Both the position numbers and the translations under genes were made by a program. From the NCBI GenBank assembly GCA_021397845.1, contig CM038053.1, positions 110,397,825 through 110,461,824 on the forward strand: 64,000 nt of DNA, written 5' to 3'. Position 1 is the first letter of the stretch. Every line of letters begins with the position of its first letter. Positions 12,278 to 24,801 of the stretch are shown piece by piece. The notes beneath the pieces are model-generated. The model was not told the DNA's origin. It saw only the letters and a program-made list of their open reading frames with translations, and did not search any database. This stretch comes from Areca catechu (taxonomy: Eukaryota; Streptophyta; Magnoliopsida; Arecales; Arecaceae).

Positions 12278-12295
12278 AACCTGGCTCTGATACCA
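12278..12295 (-). other. Primer-binding site of B (initiator tRNA-Met)
   Basis: The + strand reads AACCTGGCTCTGATACCA, the 3' 18 nt of plant initiator tRNA-Met without mismatch, two bases from the LTR. Confidence 0.95.
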
Positions 12296-12297
12296 CT

Positions 12298-14456
12298 TGA
12301 AGGAAGATTTTGTTTTTTTTTTTTTTTTTGTGTGCCTACACTAAGCATAGAATAGGAACAGGTAGATATTTTAAAACAATTTTGAAATTAATTACGGAAA
12401 AACCTGTCCCAAAACCAGGATCAAAAAAATATATTTGCATAGAGAACATTAAAATGCATGGTATATATATCTTTTCATAATTTTTAGACATGTATAAATG
12501 CATATAAAAATTAATAAAGAACTTATTCCAGGCTGGAATAAGGGAGGAATGGGGTGGAATAGCTATTCTCGCTATTCCACCCTTCTTCAACCTCGGTTCA
12601 GAAATTCCTTACTATGGAGCAATGTTCAGACGCCGACTGCAGAGCGCACAGGCCTCCAAACTTCGAGCTTCAAGGTCCGCTGGAATGTGCTCTTGACCGG
12701 CTACAAGGAACTGAAGACTAATCGCCAAAACTCCGGCATTTGCCACCTCAAATCAGGGCTCAAAAAGGCTTCACGGCCACGGTTGCAGCAGGGAGAATAA
12801 AGCTTCAAACTTGGATTTCTTTGCACTGGAGCGAAGAACTGCTCCCAGGATCTCAGGCGAAATCCCTCTAGAGGGGATACACGCCGTGGGAACTTCTGAT
12901 CGGAGCTCCGGCGTCGCTAGCCGCCGGATCCCAAGCTTTCACGGTTTTTGGAAAAACTCTGAGATCTCTCTAATGGCTACGAATGAAGGCTTCCAAAAGG
13001 TCTCTCTGGATCCGTATCGTAGAGGAGAGCAAGCTGCTGCTTTATGGTATGAAGGGATGAAGGATTTAAAAGGAAAAAATCGGGATTTGAAACGCCCTGC
13101 TACGGTTTCAAAACACCAAAAGTCTCAGGCGTTCCAAAACGATAAAGACGATGGTTCAAAAGGCGAACCGGAAAATGACCAAAAAGCCCTTCGGTCCAAG
13201 GTCCAAAGTAGGGTCAATTCGGTTCAGGTCAAAACCCAGTCAAATGAAGTCCAAAACGAACGAAACTGGACTCAAAACGAAGCTAAGAACAAACCCTATC
13301 TTTCTACAGTCCAACCTCACTGATTTGAGTTGAAATCGATTTGCAACCGATTAAAACAAAATCAATTAGACTTAGAAACATTCATCAAACCATTTGATGA
13401 ACACGGGTTCAATCCTAGTCAGCCAGGAACACATTCCTGGTCGATCCAGAGAAGACCTGATCAACCCAAGACCGGGTTAATCAGAAGAAAACTCAACCAA
13501 AAATCGTGACAAAACACCGAAACAATTCCCAATCGAATCGGTTCCTGATCAGATAGAAATCCTCTGTGGCGTGTGACCTCATAGGTTCGAACCTAAACGG
13601 TAGTACTGGAACACTTCCAGTACCAGCACAAGATACCACCTAGCAATGGGTCTCGGCGTCCGGATAGGTCGAAGATGCGAGAGCAATCCATCGAACCTCT
13701 GGCATATGGTTACCGCATAATTCATCCCTTTGACCTTCAATGCTCAGGATGACCTAGGGCTGAACTGCCAACCCCAGCTATGTCAATCCACTACGTGTCT
13801 CAATCTCGCATGTCTAGTGACTCTTCACTGGGACCACCCCGGCCGAGGATTTGCTAAATTGAGACACTGCGAGACATTCAATCCAAACCATTTGGACAGG
13901 TCAATTCCATCTTGGTCCACTACTGCTCCACAAGTACTTGCCTGTACCCAGAAACCTTCCGTCACCGGATTAAAAATCCGGGTAGTCCGGCACCAAAGCA
14001 CAGGGAGTTGCTTGCAAGCTACCAAAGTGACCTCAGGTCAGAGGGACACTTATGCCCATATCCATTCGCGAGCGATCCTTAGGCAGATAAGGTGCTACGC
14101 GGAGTCATGTCTAATGAGATATCAAATATCCCACTTGCAGATCACATCAGTGTCACCACACTTCTTTGGTCAAGAGGACAACCAAACAATGTGAACCACA
14201 ACAGCCTATGCTTGATATATTGCTATCCAGGTACAACATATCATTTGGATGAGAACCCTGTTTAAGGACCACTCGATATATCCTCTCTATATCGATGTAA
14301 TAGTAGTCCTAAGGATATCATCACTAAAGAATTCATTATAGGAAGATGTAAAGTGATGAGAAGCCAGAATAACTTTTATTCATTATAAAAATTATATAAC
14401 AATTAGCTCAACCATCTACAACCTAGATGATTGGCTTTGGGATACAACTCCCAATA
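12298..14456 (-). repeat. Element B 5' LTR
   Basis: 2159 bp, the same length as the left copy. Its outer end reads CCCAATA on the + strand, where the left copy has CCCAACA, so the element-sense start is TA instead of TG. Flanked by TTAAA at 14457-14461. Confidence 0.95.
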
Positions 14457-14461
14457 TTAAA

Positions 14462-15001
14462 CGCATATTTAGATATCTATCTGGCTCAATTAAAATTGGT
14501 TTATGGTACTCTAGAGATTCTTCATGTGATTTAATTGCTTATTCTGATGCTGATTTTGCTGGATGTAAACTTGATCGTAAAAGTACTAGTGGAACCTGTC
14601 AGTTTCTTGGAGTAAATTTGATCTCTTGGAGTAGCAAGAAACAGAACTCTGTTGCTCTATCTACGGTAGAAGCCGAATATATAGCAGCTGGGAGCTGTTG
14701 TGCTCAAATCCTCTGGATCAAACAACAACTTGAAGACTTTGGCATAAAACTAACTAAGACACCCATAAGATGTGATAATACTAGTGCAATCAACTTATCT
14801 AAAAATCCAGTGCAACATTCAAGAAGTAGACACATTGAAATAAGACATCATTTCATAAGAGATCATGTACAAAACTCAAATGTAATTCTTGATTTTGTCT
14901 GTACCAATGATCAATTAGCTGATGTGTTTACAAAGCCTTTGAGTGAGGATAGGTTCTGTCTGATTAGAAGAGAGTTAGGTGTAATTGATCCATTCTCCTA
15001 G
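14462..15001 (+). pseudogene. Element A RNase H (pol 3' part, downstream of B)
   Basis: Continues the frame broken at 4719, starting RIFRYLSGSIKIGLW. RNase H landmarks are present: DADFAGCKLDRKSTSGTC, SSKKQNSVALSTVEAEYIA (catalytic Glu), RCDNTSAINLSKN (catalytic Asp) and HIEIRHHFIRDHV, ending at the TAG/TCCTAG stop just after DPFS. This piece is open over 180 codons, in contrast to the damaged upstream part. HIEIRHHFIRDHV is the form typical of Sireviruses. It degrades the RNA template during reverse transcription. Confidence 0.93.
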
Positions 15002-15932
15002 GACTCTCTAAGTATCATTTTACCTAGTCCTAAAAGCTCAAAACTTATTATTTTAAACCCCAAGAAATTTGTCAATTTTTTTTTTTTTTTTTCCGGATTT
15101 TCTCAAATTTTCTTGGCCAAGTGTCGACACTTGGAAAGTGTCAAGTGTCGACACCTGACCAAGTGTCGACACTTGACAAATCCGAAGTGTCGACACTTGC
15201 GAATCTGAACTGTTTTAAAACGGGCCGAATGAAGGGTTTTTTGAAAATTTTCCTTCCCCAAATTTCTTGGAACAGTGGTCCCCCCTATCCAAACCCGTCT
15301 TTTCACCCTTCAATCCGTCTCAAATCAGGTATTTTCCCTCTCTAATTTAGTTTTTATTTCTCTATGTTTTTAACTTTATTATTTTTAAACCAAACAATCG
15401 CGTTTTAGGTTTTCCGAACTTTTTTCTTCAATCTAACCGGATTTTTGTGTGGTTTAGTAAATTTTTAAAACTCTATTTGAGGGAATCTTGTTTTAGATTT
15501 GTTTTTCTCGAATTTCCCTCATCTTTTGGGTGTTTTTCAACCCTTTTTCACAAAAATCACTATTTCATCAATTTTGGGCAAAATAAAATGGGTTTTCATC
15601 TAATTTAAGTGTAATAAATCCTTTTATTGATGATTAGGAAGGATTTCTAGTATTGCATTTTGAATATTTTCGCCTATTTGCAAAAATCCTAAATGCTTAA
15701 AACCTAAATCCCTTTGTTTTTGATTTTTTTTTTTGGACTTTACAAAAATAATTTTTGGGATTCAAATATGCTCCACCCAACACAAATTTTACCTACAAAT
15801 TTTACTCAAAATTTCTCATCTTGATCAAAACTTATTGATTCTGGTTTTCGAGACCAATTTGAACTCTAATCTCAACCTATGGCCAGTCCTTTGTTCTGAA
15901 CCTTTTTCATTCTTCCTGGTCAGTTGGCTGAT
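15002..15932 (+). other. Element A spacer between pol and env-like ORF
   Basis: About 930 bases, AT-rich with T-runs (15078-15092 and 15726-15734). No gene seen. Its main feature is the internal palindrome array at 15117-15199. Sireviruses usually have a non-coding spacer here; it may carry the control region of the env-like ORF. Confidence 0.7.
15117..15199. promoter_or_regulatory. Internal GTCGAC palindrome array in A
   Basis: Four copies of the same unit as in the LTR: the perfect 18-bp palindrome CCAAGTGTCGACACTTGG at 15117-15134, then copies at about 15142-15157, 15159-15175 and 15184-15199. It is outside the LTR and about 730 bases before the env-like ATG. Confidence 0.8.
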
Positions 15933-17515
15933 ATGGGTCCTAGGAAGAGACTTGCAGTTAGAGCAAGGCCTAGTCAGGGTAGTGAGAGGAGGTCGAAGGC
16001 CAGATTCGATCTCGCTCCGCAGAGCAGTTCAGCCACTCCGAGCTCCCCCCTGCAGAGAGGATGGCAGGGAAGTCAGTAGCTTCAGGGAGGAGAGTAGATC
16101 TACACTGTTTCGACAGGCACCATTTTGGCATTAGAGAGATACTCTCAGATGCAGGATTAGTACCCTTCTGCACCATGCAGGAGAGATACTATCCTCACCT
16201 GGTGAGGGAGTTTTACGGTGCTCTGGACTGTCGACGACTCTTATGGACGACATCCGTCAGAGGTATACAGATTTCATTGACTGATGAGTTGCTGAGCCGA
16301 GTATAGGAGATACTCCGAAGAGGAGTCAGTGTGTTCTCAGTTGATGATAGAGAGGCAGCTTTCAGATGCATCCTTGAGCGAGAGGATGTTCGCGGTATCT
16401 CAGTAGTTACCATGAACCAGTTATCTTTAGAGATGCGACTACTGCACCACATTACCGCACGGATCCTTCTACCGAAGACTGGCAGATTTGATTTCATCAC
16501 AGAGAGAGAGCTGATGTTGATGACCAGTCTGATCGAGAGAAGACTCGTTGATATACTGGCCTTGATGCTGTCACAGATGCATGATGCTGCCACTCAGCGC
16601 CGACACTGTTTGCCATACGGGATGGCACTGACCCGTCTTTTCAGAGCTTGTGGAGTATCATTGGAGGGGGAGATCCCCAAGGAGATACTGCACACAGATG
16701 TATATGATGAGAGGTCATTGCACCGCATGGGTTTCAGGATGGTTGGAGGTAGATGGGTTCGGAGAGAGTCTGGCCAGGAGCCAGATGAGGAGGATGAGAT
16801 TCGAGAGGCTGAGGCTGGACCATCTGAGCTAGCAGTCCTTCCTTCAGTGGATGTACCATCGACACAGGCAGAGCACCTGTCACCTGATGCTTCAGTTCCT
16901 CCACCACCATCTACTGGATTATCCTTTGAGGAGCATGCCAGAGCACAGTTCACACAGATCAGAGGAGAGGTGACTCAGCTGCGTAGCGAGGTCGAGCTTC
17001 TACGAGCACAGACTACCTCAGAGCATGCTGAGATCCGCAGATCCATGGAGGAGGGTTTTACACGTCTTGAGGGTCTTCTGAGATCACTTATACCTCCTGC
17101 TGCACCTGCTCCTGCTCGATATGATGATGATGATGATGATGATGATGACGGTGGAGATCACCAGAGCGACCATGCTGATATTGCTGACGGAGGTGATCAG
17201 GATGTTGACCGAGCCACTGAGGTGGTAGGCACTGACAGTGATAGTGTAGGCGGAGCTGATGCTTATGAGGTGGTCAGTCGAGATCCTCCTACTACACCTG
17301 CTCCTTCTACTGCTCTAGTTGACTTTGTTCCGGATCCTATTGAGCCAGCTGATCATCTTTCACCTCCTTCTACCAGATCTTCTAGGGTTGTACCCGCTTT
17401 TGGTCCTGCCGGCCGTACCAGGAGTCTTAGAGCTTTAGCACCTCCTAGGGCATTAGCCACCAGATCTAGGATTAGTGCTCCTTTTAGTCTTGATGTTCCA
17501 TCGGATAAGGACTAG
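15933..17515 (+). pseudogene. Element A env-like / putative plant transposon protein, broken
   Basis: Sirevirus-type ORF downstream of pol; its role is not established and it is only called env-like by position. Likely start is the ATG at 15933 (MGPRKRLAVRARPSQGSERR, a basic N-terminus). A frameshift near 16050 moves to the frame starting 16061, and a TAG at 16304-16306 interrupts it; then it is open to the TAG at 17513-17515. The middle (HFGIREILSDAGL, VREFYGAL) resembles the domain family labelled putative plant transposon protein. Around 16930-17090 an alpha-helical heptad-like stretch (QIRGEVTQLRSEVELLRAQ) suggests a coiled coil, followed by a proline/alanine linker, an Asp run from a GAT microsatellite (17120-17150) and an acidic, disordered tail. 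I see no convincing membrane segment, so an envelope function is doubtful. Confidence 0.8.
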
Positions 17516-17744
17516 CCTCACAGATGACTGTTTCAGATCTCTTTTTATGTTTGATATATGTATGTTTCAGTTTTGTTTGTACTGAAAACTTATCTAATAT
17601 ATATATGTTTGTTATCTTAAACCTTTTGTACTTCAGTTTGTCATATTTTAGCTCTGATATAATGGGATATTTTAACTCTAATACAAGCACAATTTCAGCT
17701 ATAATATTTGTTTCTATACTCTCTTTTTGTATCCATGCTAATTG

Positions 17745-18039
17745 TAAGGGGGAGGTTATTTTTTATGATTGACAAAAAGGGGGAGAGAAAAAAGCAATGT
17801 TAAAAAGTAATGTTAATTGTTATGAAGAAAATAGTGATAATGGATGTTTAATTATTTTGAGAATTTGAGAACATGTATCTTATTTAAAAGAAAAAGATGC
17901 ATTATATTGATTTGAAGTTTACCTTAATAAGAAGTATCTAATTAAGGGGGAGATTGTTTCCTATTAATTAGAAAACTCATGGTTTGAACTATGTTGTCTC
18001 TTTTTCTCAAGGTTTTGTCATCATCAAAAAGGGGGAGAT
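17745..18039 (+). other. Multiple polypurine tracts of A
   Basis: AAGGGGGAGG near 17746, AAAAAGGGGGAGAG near 17774, AAGGGGGAGATTG near 17944 and the terminal AAAAAGGGGGAGA at 18026-18038, immediately before the 3' LTR. Several tracts before the LTR are typical of Sireviruses; only the last one lies next to the LTR start. Confidence 0.88.
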
Positions 18040-19511
18040 TGTTGGCTCCACCCAGTAATCTTGATGAATAACAAAACATTGAGTACATATTGTATTCTAA
18101 TGTGAATTTCAAGTTGTGAGTTTTCAGGCAGAAAGCATCTCAAAATTCCAAATATTTATGGTGTATGGCACGCAATGGCACGGAGCAAATCTCACACATC
18201 CGGGTAGCCTCTTCATTAAAAAAGGGCTTACAATTATTTAATTATTATGTGTTTATGCTTTCATGAACATCATTTTTGATTTCAAGGCTTTTTCTCTTGA
18301 TTCTGGATGTTTTCAGTCTCAAGTGTCGACACCTGCACAGTCAAGTGTCGACACTTCAGTATTTGGCACGGACAAAAATCCTTGGCATGCCAAGTGTCGA
18401 CACCAAGAATTCAAGTGTCGACACCAAGTGTCGACACTTAGGTTTCAAGTGTCGACTCAAGGCCTGAGAATTTTGAAAATACAGAACTTGTTGGTTCGAA
18501 GATTTTTGTGTCAAGTGTCGATACCTGTGCATCAAGTGTCGACACTTGAATGATCAAGTGTCGACTCCCAGAATTCAAGTGTCGACACCTGACAGCCAAG
18601 TGTCGACACCTGACAGCCAAGTGTGACACTTGCAGCCTGACAGCTCTAACGGATCTATTTTTCTGGCTTGCAGAAATGGGTTTTCAAGCTCCAAACGGCT
18701 ATTTCCAATGATCCAACGGTCACAAACCATTTTTAGAAGGTTTTTGGTGTATTTAATCTCCACCAACCTCATTTTAAAGCAAGAGAAGTGAAAAGAAGTC
18801 AAGAAAAAGGAAGAGAGAAGTCTATTCAAGAGCATTCAAGTCCACTCAAAAGCCAAAAGCCAATATTCTCTCCAAACTTCAATTCAAAAGCCTCTTCTAG
18901 CTTGATTCCATTGAAAAAGCCTACTTGCTCAACTCTACTACATTCCAAAAGGAGGCAACTTGAAGAAGAGTGAAGTCAAAGTATTCCTTGAACTTCAAAG
19001 ATTCCAATCCACTCTTGAAGAGAGTTTGTTGTAGCATTTAAATTTTATATCTGATTTGTTGTGCTTTAACCTTGCTTTCAATGGTGTCTTGAAAGAAGGT
19101 TATTATGGTTTGTTGGTGAGCCAAAGTGTTAAAACCAACTAGGGTTAACTTGTGAGCCCGAAGACAAAATAAGTAGTTAGGTTTGTTGGTGAGCCTAAGT
19201 GATAAAACCAACTTAGGTTTTTGACTTGTGATCCTTGTAAAAACAAGTCAACTGTAATCTGGTGTGGATTATAGTGGAATTCCCAAGGGTGGCTTGGGAA
19301 GTGGATGTAGGTGCTAGGTTTGCACCGAACCACTATATATCTTGTGTTTGTGTGTGATTGCTCTTTTCTTTTTGCATTCTTTAATTAAGTGCTATTATCT
19401 TGCATCTAATTAATTGTTACTCACAAGTACCACTAGACCTTTTATTTTATTGTGTTAAATTTTTAAAAGACCCAATTCACCCCCCCTCTTGGGCTCCATT
19501 TCTGGGCAACA
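18040..19511 (+). repeat. Element A 3' LTR
   Basis: 1472 bp, TGTTGGCTCC...GGGCAACA. It holds the complete palindrome array (about 12 copies, 18319-18633, two of them damaged), the TATA-like box near 18750 and the hairpin series (19109-19252). The first part, absent from the cut 5' LTR, shows that the array starts at about 18320. Note ATCGATACC-type variants (18518) beside GTCGAC. Confidence 0.95.
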
Positions 19512-22320
19512 GTGCGGTGATGAGCTTTCGGCTCCTTAGCTTGAGCAATGGCTCCAGTGCTGTCACAGTACACCGGAACAGGACCATCTAGGGAAGGTGC
19601 CACCCTTATCTCTCCAAGGAACTTCCGCAACCAGACAGCTTCCTTTGCCACATCTGATGCTACAATATATTCTGCTTCGCATACCGAGTCTGCAACAGTT
19701 GCCTGCTTAGAACTTTTCCAGCAGATCGCTCCTCCATTTAGGGTAAATACAAATCCTGACACACTCTTGCTATCATCTCTATCTGACTGGAAACTGGAGT
19801 CAGAGTACCCCACAAGTTTCAAGTTAGGTTCTCCATAAATCAGCCATTGATCTTTAGTATTTCTTAAATACTTAAGGATGGACTTAACCACCTTCCAATG
19901 CGCCTTACCTGGGTCAGACTGGTATCTGCTCACTACTCCTAGTGAGTATGCCACGTCTGGTCTAGTACAAGTCATAGCATACATGATAGAGCCTACTGCA
20001 GAAGCATAAGGTATTCTACTCATGCACTCTCTTTCCTTAGGAGTTGTCGCACAATCCTTCTTAGAAAGAGTAATTCCAGAACCTATCGGGAGATAGCCTT
20101 TCTTGGAATTTTCCATGCTGAACCGTTTCAACACAGTATCAATGTACGTAGATTGGGACAGTCCCAAAAGCTTCTTAGATCTATCTCTATAGATTTTCAT
20201 ACCTAGTATGTAAGAAGCTTCACCAAAGTCCTTAATGGAGAACTGAGATGATAACCAGACCTTTATTCCTTGTAATGCTGCGACATTATTCTCGATTAAG
20301 AGAATGTCATCAACATACAGTACTAGGAATACAATCACAGAACCATTAACCCATTTATAGATGCACTGTTCTTCTCCGTTCCTAACGAAGCCATACGATT
20401 TGATACACCTATCAAACTGTAAGTTCCAACTTCGAGATGCTTGCTTGAGTCCATAGATGGACCTCTGCAATTTGCATACTTTTGATTCATCTGAGGATGT
20501 GAACCCTTCAGGATGTATCATTTACACCTCTTCTTCCAGCTCCCCATTTAGGAAAGCGATTCGGACATCCATCTGCCAGATCTCATAATCAAAATATGCT
20601 GCCAAAGCAAGCATGATCCGAATGGACTTGAGCATTGCCACAGGGGAAAAGTCTCGTCATAATCGATACCATATCGCTGACAATACCCCTTGGCAACCAG
20701 ACGGGCTTTATAGGTCTCTACCTTCCCATCTGTGCCCCTTTCCTCTTGAAGATCCATTTACACCCGATGGGTTTTATTCCTTCAGGCAGATCAACCAATG
20801 TCCAAACATTGTTGATTTCCATGGTCTCCATTTCGGATCACATGGCTCCAAGCCATGCCTCAGAGTCAGATCTCTAAAGACCATCCATATAGGTGATCGG
20901 ATCCTCATTATTCTCATCGAGCTCAATGGGATCGTCGTCGTGGACCAAGAAACCGTAGTATCTGTCCGGGTGATGCGGTATTCTACCGGATCTCCTAATG
21001 GGTTCTGGGTGTGATTCAATCACAGCTGGTTCTACGATGTCCTTAGAGTGTGCAGGTTCTTCTATTGGCTGAACTTCATCAAGTTCAATCTTAGAAGCTA
21101 TAGTTCCTTCTTCAAGGAACTCCTTTTCCAAAAAGATAGCTCTAAGAGCAACGAAAACCTTTTGTTCATTCTCCAAGTAGAAGAAATACCCTTTGGTTTC
21201 CTTAGGATAACCAATGAATAAACACCTGTCAGACTTAGGACCAAGTTTGTCTGAGTCTAAACACTTTAAGTAAGCCTAACAACCCCAGACCCGAAGGTGT
21301 GAGATTAAGGGTTTACACCCATCCACATCTCATACGGAGTGGAGACAACAAACTTACTTGGAACATTATTTAATAAGTAAAGGCTGTTTGAAACGCATAT
21401 CCCCAAAAGGATAGCGGCAGAGTTGTAAAGCCCATCATGGATCGAACCATGTCCAACAAGGTTCGATTCCTCCTTTCGGACACACCATTCAACTGTGGTG
21501 TTCCTGGAGGAGTCCACTAAGAGAGAATTCCATTCTCCTCAAGATATGTCAAAAAAGTACTAGATAAGTATTCACCACCTCGATCAGATTGAAGGGTTTT
21601 AATACTTTTTCTAGTTTACTTTTCTACTTCATTACGGTATCATTTGAACATTTCAAACGATTCAGACTTATATCTCATTAAAAAGATATAACCGAATCTT
21701 GAAAAGTCGTCTGTAAAAGTAATGAAATATTTGTATCCTTCTCTGGCACTAACTGACATCGGTCCACATACATCAGCATGTATTAGACTTAGAAGTTCTG
21801 TAGCTCGTTCACCCTTTCTAGTAAAAGGTGACTTGGTCATTTTACAAAGTAAACAGGATTCACAAGTAGGCAGTGATTCAGAATCACTGACCTCGAGAAG
21901 TCCATCTCCTCGCATCTTGTTTATCCTATTTTGGTTAATATGACCTAGCCTATAGTGCCAAAGATACAAATCATTGACATTATCTAACCTTGGGCATTTG
22001 CTAGAAGTGTACATTACACTAACAGGCCTTGATAGTACATATATGCCATTATTTAATCTAGCTTTCCTTATAACAGAGTTATTCAAAATAACATTGCAAA
22101 AATCTCCTTTTCTTGATAGTTCAAAACCATAATTGGCCAAAAGGCCTACAAAGATTATGCTCATAATGAAACTAGGACAATAGTGACAGTCGACTAGCTC
22201 GACAGTACAAGACTCAAAGACAAGTCGCAGGACTCCGATCGTCAGTACTGGAACACGATTTCCATTCTCGATGCTCAGAAACTGTTCTCCATCTTCAAAT
22301 CTTCTGCTAACTTGAAGTCC
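19512..22320 (-). pseudogene. Element C pol: integrase, RT, RNase H (truncated)
   Basis: Same family as D. RNase H (TSDSSFQSDRDDSKS-like near 19790, SVCEAEYI near 19690) runs into the A junction at 19512. RT has YVDD at 20306-20317. Breaks: a stop at 20522 just before the PEGFTSSDESK motif, a frameshift near 20640-20760, stops around 21280-21300 and 21510-21620, and changes in the integrase (the D-D-E region 21400-21800 is scattered over frames). The pre-integrase and first integrase part (LWHYRLGHINQNR, IHADVCGPM) is open at 21640-22164. Clearly dead. Confidence 0.9.
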
Positions 22321-23280
22321 CTATAACGAATTACAAACATGAATTAGACTACCAGTATCCAATACCCAGTTAGCAGTATCAACAATTGAGTAATTACAAG
22401 GTTTTATCATATAAATACCTTGTTCAGCAGACTTCTGCTTCCTCGGCCTGTTCGGATCAAGGGACGCAATATAAAGAGGACAGTTCCTCTTCGAGTGTCC
22501 CTTCTTCTTGCAGTAGAAACACTGTGCAGAAGACTGATCAGCCTTATACTTCCTGGTCTGACTAGGGCTAGGAACATTCTGCACCTTCTTTCCCTTCTTA
22601 TTTGTTTTCTTCTTCCCTTTCTTAAAGGGACGACGACCTCTACTTCCTCCTACTAAATTCACCATCCCCTTATTCAGTTGGTGGTCTTTCTCGAAAGTCT
22701 GCAGTAACCCCAAAAGACCATGGTAGTTAACTGCAGGCTTGTTCATTCTATAATGATCGAGAAAATCAAGATAGGAGAAGGGAAGAGAATTCAGGATCGC
22801 ATCCTTTCTGAGCTGCTCGTGCAAGGGGCATCCGAGTTTGCCCAACTTTTCAATCAACTCGATCATGTACAATACACGATCAGTGACTGAACCGCCATTC
22901 GGCATCTTGGAGTTGTAGATGGCACAAGACACTTTGTACCATTCTACATCATCCGGGGAGCCGAAGGATTCCTTTAACTTTTGAAGGATTTCATCAGGTT
23001 GGGCCTCCTCGAATTTATGACTGAACTCGTCGTTCATAGCTGCTAACATGATGCATCGGACAGTAGTCCGATTAGAGACCCACTTCAGATAAGCGTCTCT
23101 GACCGCACTCCGTGCATTAGCGGGAAGGATTTCAGGTGCCGGATCCGCTATTACATAGAGGATCCGTTCATGCTCCAGAACAATTCGAACAATTCTCAAT
23201 TTTCGATACCAACTATCGAAGTTGTGACCCTTTAACTTCTCGTTATCGAGAAGTGACCGGAGCGATAAATTGGAAGACAT
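22321..23280 (-). pseudogene. Element C gag and start of protease
   Basis: Begins MSSNLSLRSLLDNEK at 23280 and is open for 319 codons. A 9-base duplication gives RIVRIV where D has RIV (near residue 32). The gag core is followed by a basic stretch (GRRPFKKGKKKTNKKGKK) and an intact CCHC knuckle CFYCKKKGHSKRNC, then the protease start NWVLDTGSLIHVCNSL, where an amber codon ends the frame. B has glutamine at that place; D has the same amber codon. Confidence 0.92.
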
Positions 23281-24782
23281 CTGAAAAGAAAATTAGACCA
23301 TATTAGTTGATGAATTAATAACTTAACCAAAAGACTTGGACTTTAGTCTAAAGGTTTCTCCCACTAATTTTTCAGATTGGTAGCCTCTAACTCCAATCCA
23401 TGAAAATACTTTTTCTCAAGTGGGTACTGAAATCCAATAGGCCTCGCATGAGCTCGACTATGGCCGGCTCATCCATACGAGCCTAAAGGAAGGTTCGTAA
23501 ACCAATTGTTTCCCTAAACAATTTTCAGTATTTTATTTTGCCCCAGAGAGCTCCCTAATCGGCCTAGGGGCCTCCTATTATGGGTGTCTAGTTAGGTCCA
23601 ACCATTAAAATGATAAATCCAATGCTTCCAGCTAACTAAAGACCAAGCCCGATTATGGCCGGCCCACCTGGTCCCGTTAAGGAGGTTGCACTGAACCATC
23701 ATCGATCAGATAGAAATTCCAGTCGCCGGATGTACACCCGTTCTATGGAACTGCCGATGCACACCAAGCTAGTGGACACATTTCTATCCAACTTAATGGG
23801 AGGCAAAGACACTATCAACTCCTTGACTTAGTCTTTTTAAGGACCTAATAATTTTAGAGGACTTTTTAATTGTGATAAAAGAAAAGAGACAAGGACATGG
23901 ATCATCCTCCCACTGAATCAATCAGATTCCTGGAGGGTTGAAATAAATCAACAAATGATCCATGGGCACCTATAGATCAGTAGACTGATCAACCTGGGTG
24001 ACATGGGTTAACTCGAGTCATTGAGCTTTTTCAATCAGTTCTGGTCGACTCGACTAGCCAGGTAGGTAAGATCATGGGTGAGTATCCGTCATTAACCATC
24101 TTTCCTAGACACCAACCAAGTTGGCCAGGAAAGAGGTAGCCTCATACAGCCATGATCACAATGCCAAACCTACCTCGACACCAGTCGGTTTACCAGACTC
24201 GATCAGACTAGCCTAAAGACTCGGGCGTCCACTGAGCCACTAATTGGATCCATTTTAGATGAACGGATCAACTAATCTAACTATTAGATAGTTCTAAAGA
24301 AGGACCTTAAACAACTTTTGTTTAATCTTCTTCTTATTATCCGGTTCAACTAAACTTAGGTCTAACCCAGTTTTGGATCCAACTAGTCAGCTAACCCAAT
24401 TAACCCAAAAATGGCTTATGCAAATTGTATTAGATTTCATAAACCTAAAATCTTTTTTAATAAGCCAAACACTTAATTAAAATATTTTTTAATTATGTCT
24501 TTATGTAAAACATTTTTACATACCAAATCATGCATCAAAAAATATTTACAAATATTTTATAAAATATGCCTAAATCATATTTCTGCAAATTAAAATAATT
24601 TTAATTTTTAATATTCTTTAAGGATCCTTCTGAAGAGGCCAACACAGACGATCCGCATCATGTCAAAGATACATGGTCATGTTGAAGGTCTCAACTAGGT
24701 TCCAAAAATAAAACTTGATACATTTTTAAGATTAAACAAATTTTAATCTATAAGCATGCATACTAGATTAGATTACAAATTT
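23281..24782 (-). other. Leader of C
   Basis: About 1.5 kb, no gene. Two loop-conserved hairpins (23440-23483 and 23641-23673), the CTTTCCT/AGGAAAG hairpin with inner CCAAC/GTTGG stem (24100-24133), then an AT-rich stretch up to the primer-binding site. Confidence 0.75.
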
Positions 24783-24800
24783 AACGTGGCTCTGATACCA
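24783..24800 (-). other. Primer-binding site of C
   Basis: AACGTGGCTCTGATACCA on the + strand: initiator tRNA-Met 3' end with one mismatch in 18, one base from the LTR. Confidence 0.92.
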
Positions 24801-24801
24801 C

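Larger units (their letters stand above)
4720..14456 (-). mobile_element. Element B: complete Ty1/copia retrotransposon nested in A
   Basis: 9737 bp with two LTRs of identical length (2159 bp), a perfect 18-nt primer-binding site, gag and pol in one frame, a polypurine tract and a 5-bp duplication. It runs opposite to A. The gag family (LLDNEKLIGPNFDSWYRRLR) and the pol sequence are close to C and D and more distantly to G, suggesting the Tork/Angela/TAR side of copia; the exact lineage is uncertain. LTRs differ at only scattered sites, so B is the youngest or among the youngest insertions here. Confidence 0.96.
1..19511 (+). mobile_element. Element A: Sirevirus-type Ty1/copia retrotransposon, 5' end outside window
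   Basis: Order seen: partial 5' LTR, primer-binding site, gag, protease, integrase, reverse transcriptase, [element B], RNase H, spacer, env-like ORF, several polypurine tracts, 3' LTR. The gag sequence (motifs such as LNAKAMNLLFCSLD and KEIWDTLEVTHEGT), the env-like ORF after pol and the repeated AAGGGGGAG tracts are hallmarks of the Sirevirus (SIRE/Maximus) lineage. The 3' LTR ends at GGGCAACA and is followed directly by RNase H code of element C, so A inserted into C; the candidate duplication at 19512-19516 (GTGCG) cannot be checked because the left end lies outside. The two LTR parts are alike with scattered differences, so the insertion is fairly recent. Confidence 0.93.

Noticed and set aside
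12278..12295. tRNA gene
   Set aside because: Only the 18 bases of the tRNA-Met 3' end are present, as a primer-binding site; no cloverleaf follows.
16594..16953. 119-codon - strand ORF in the env-like region
   Set aside because: Shadow of the env-like ORF; the + frame has the protein-like composition and domain resemblance.
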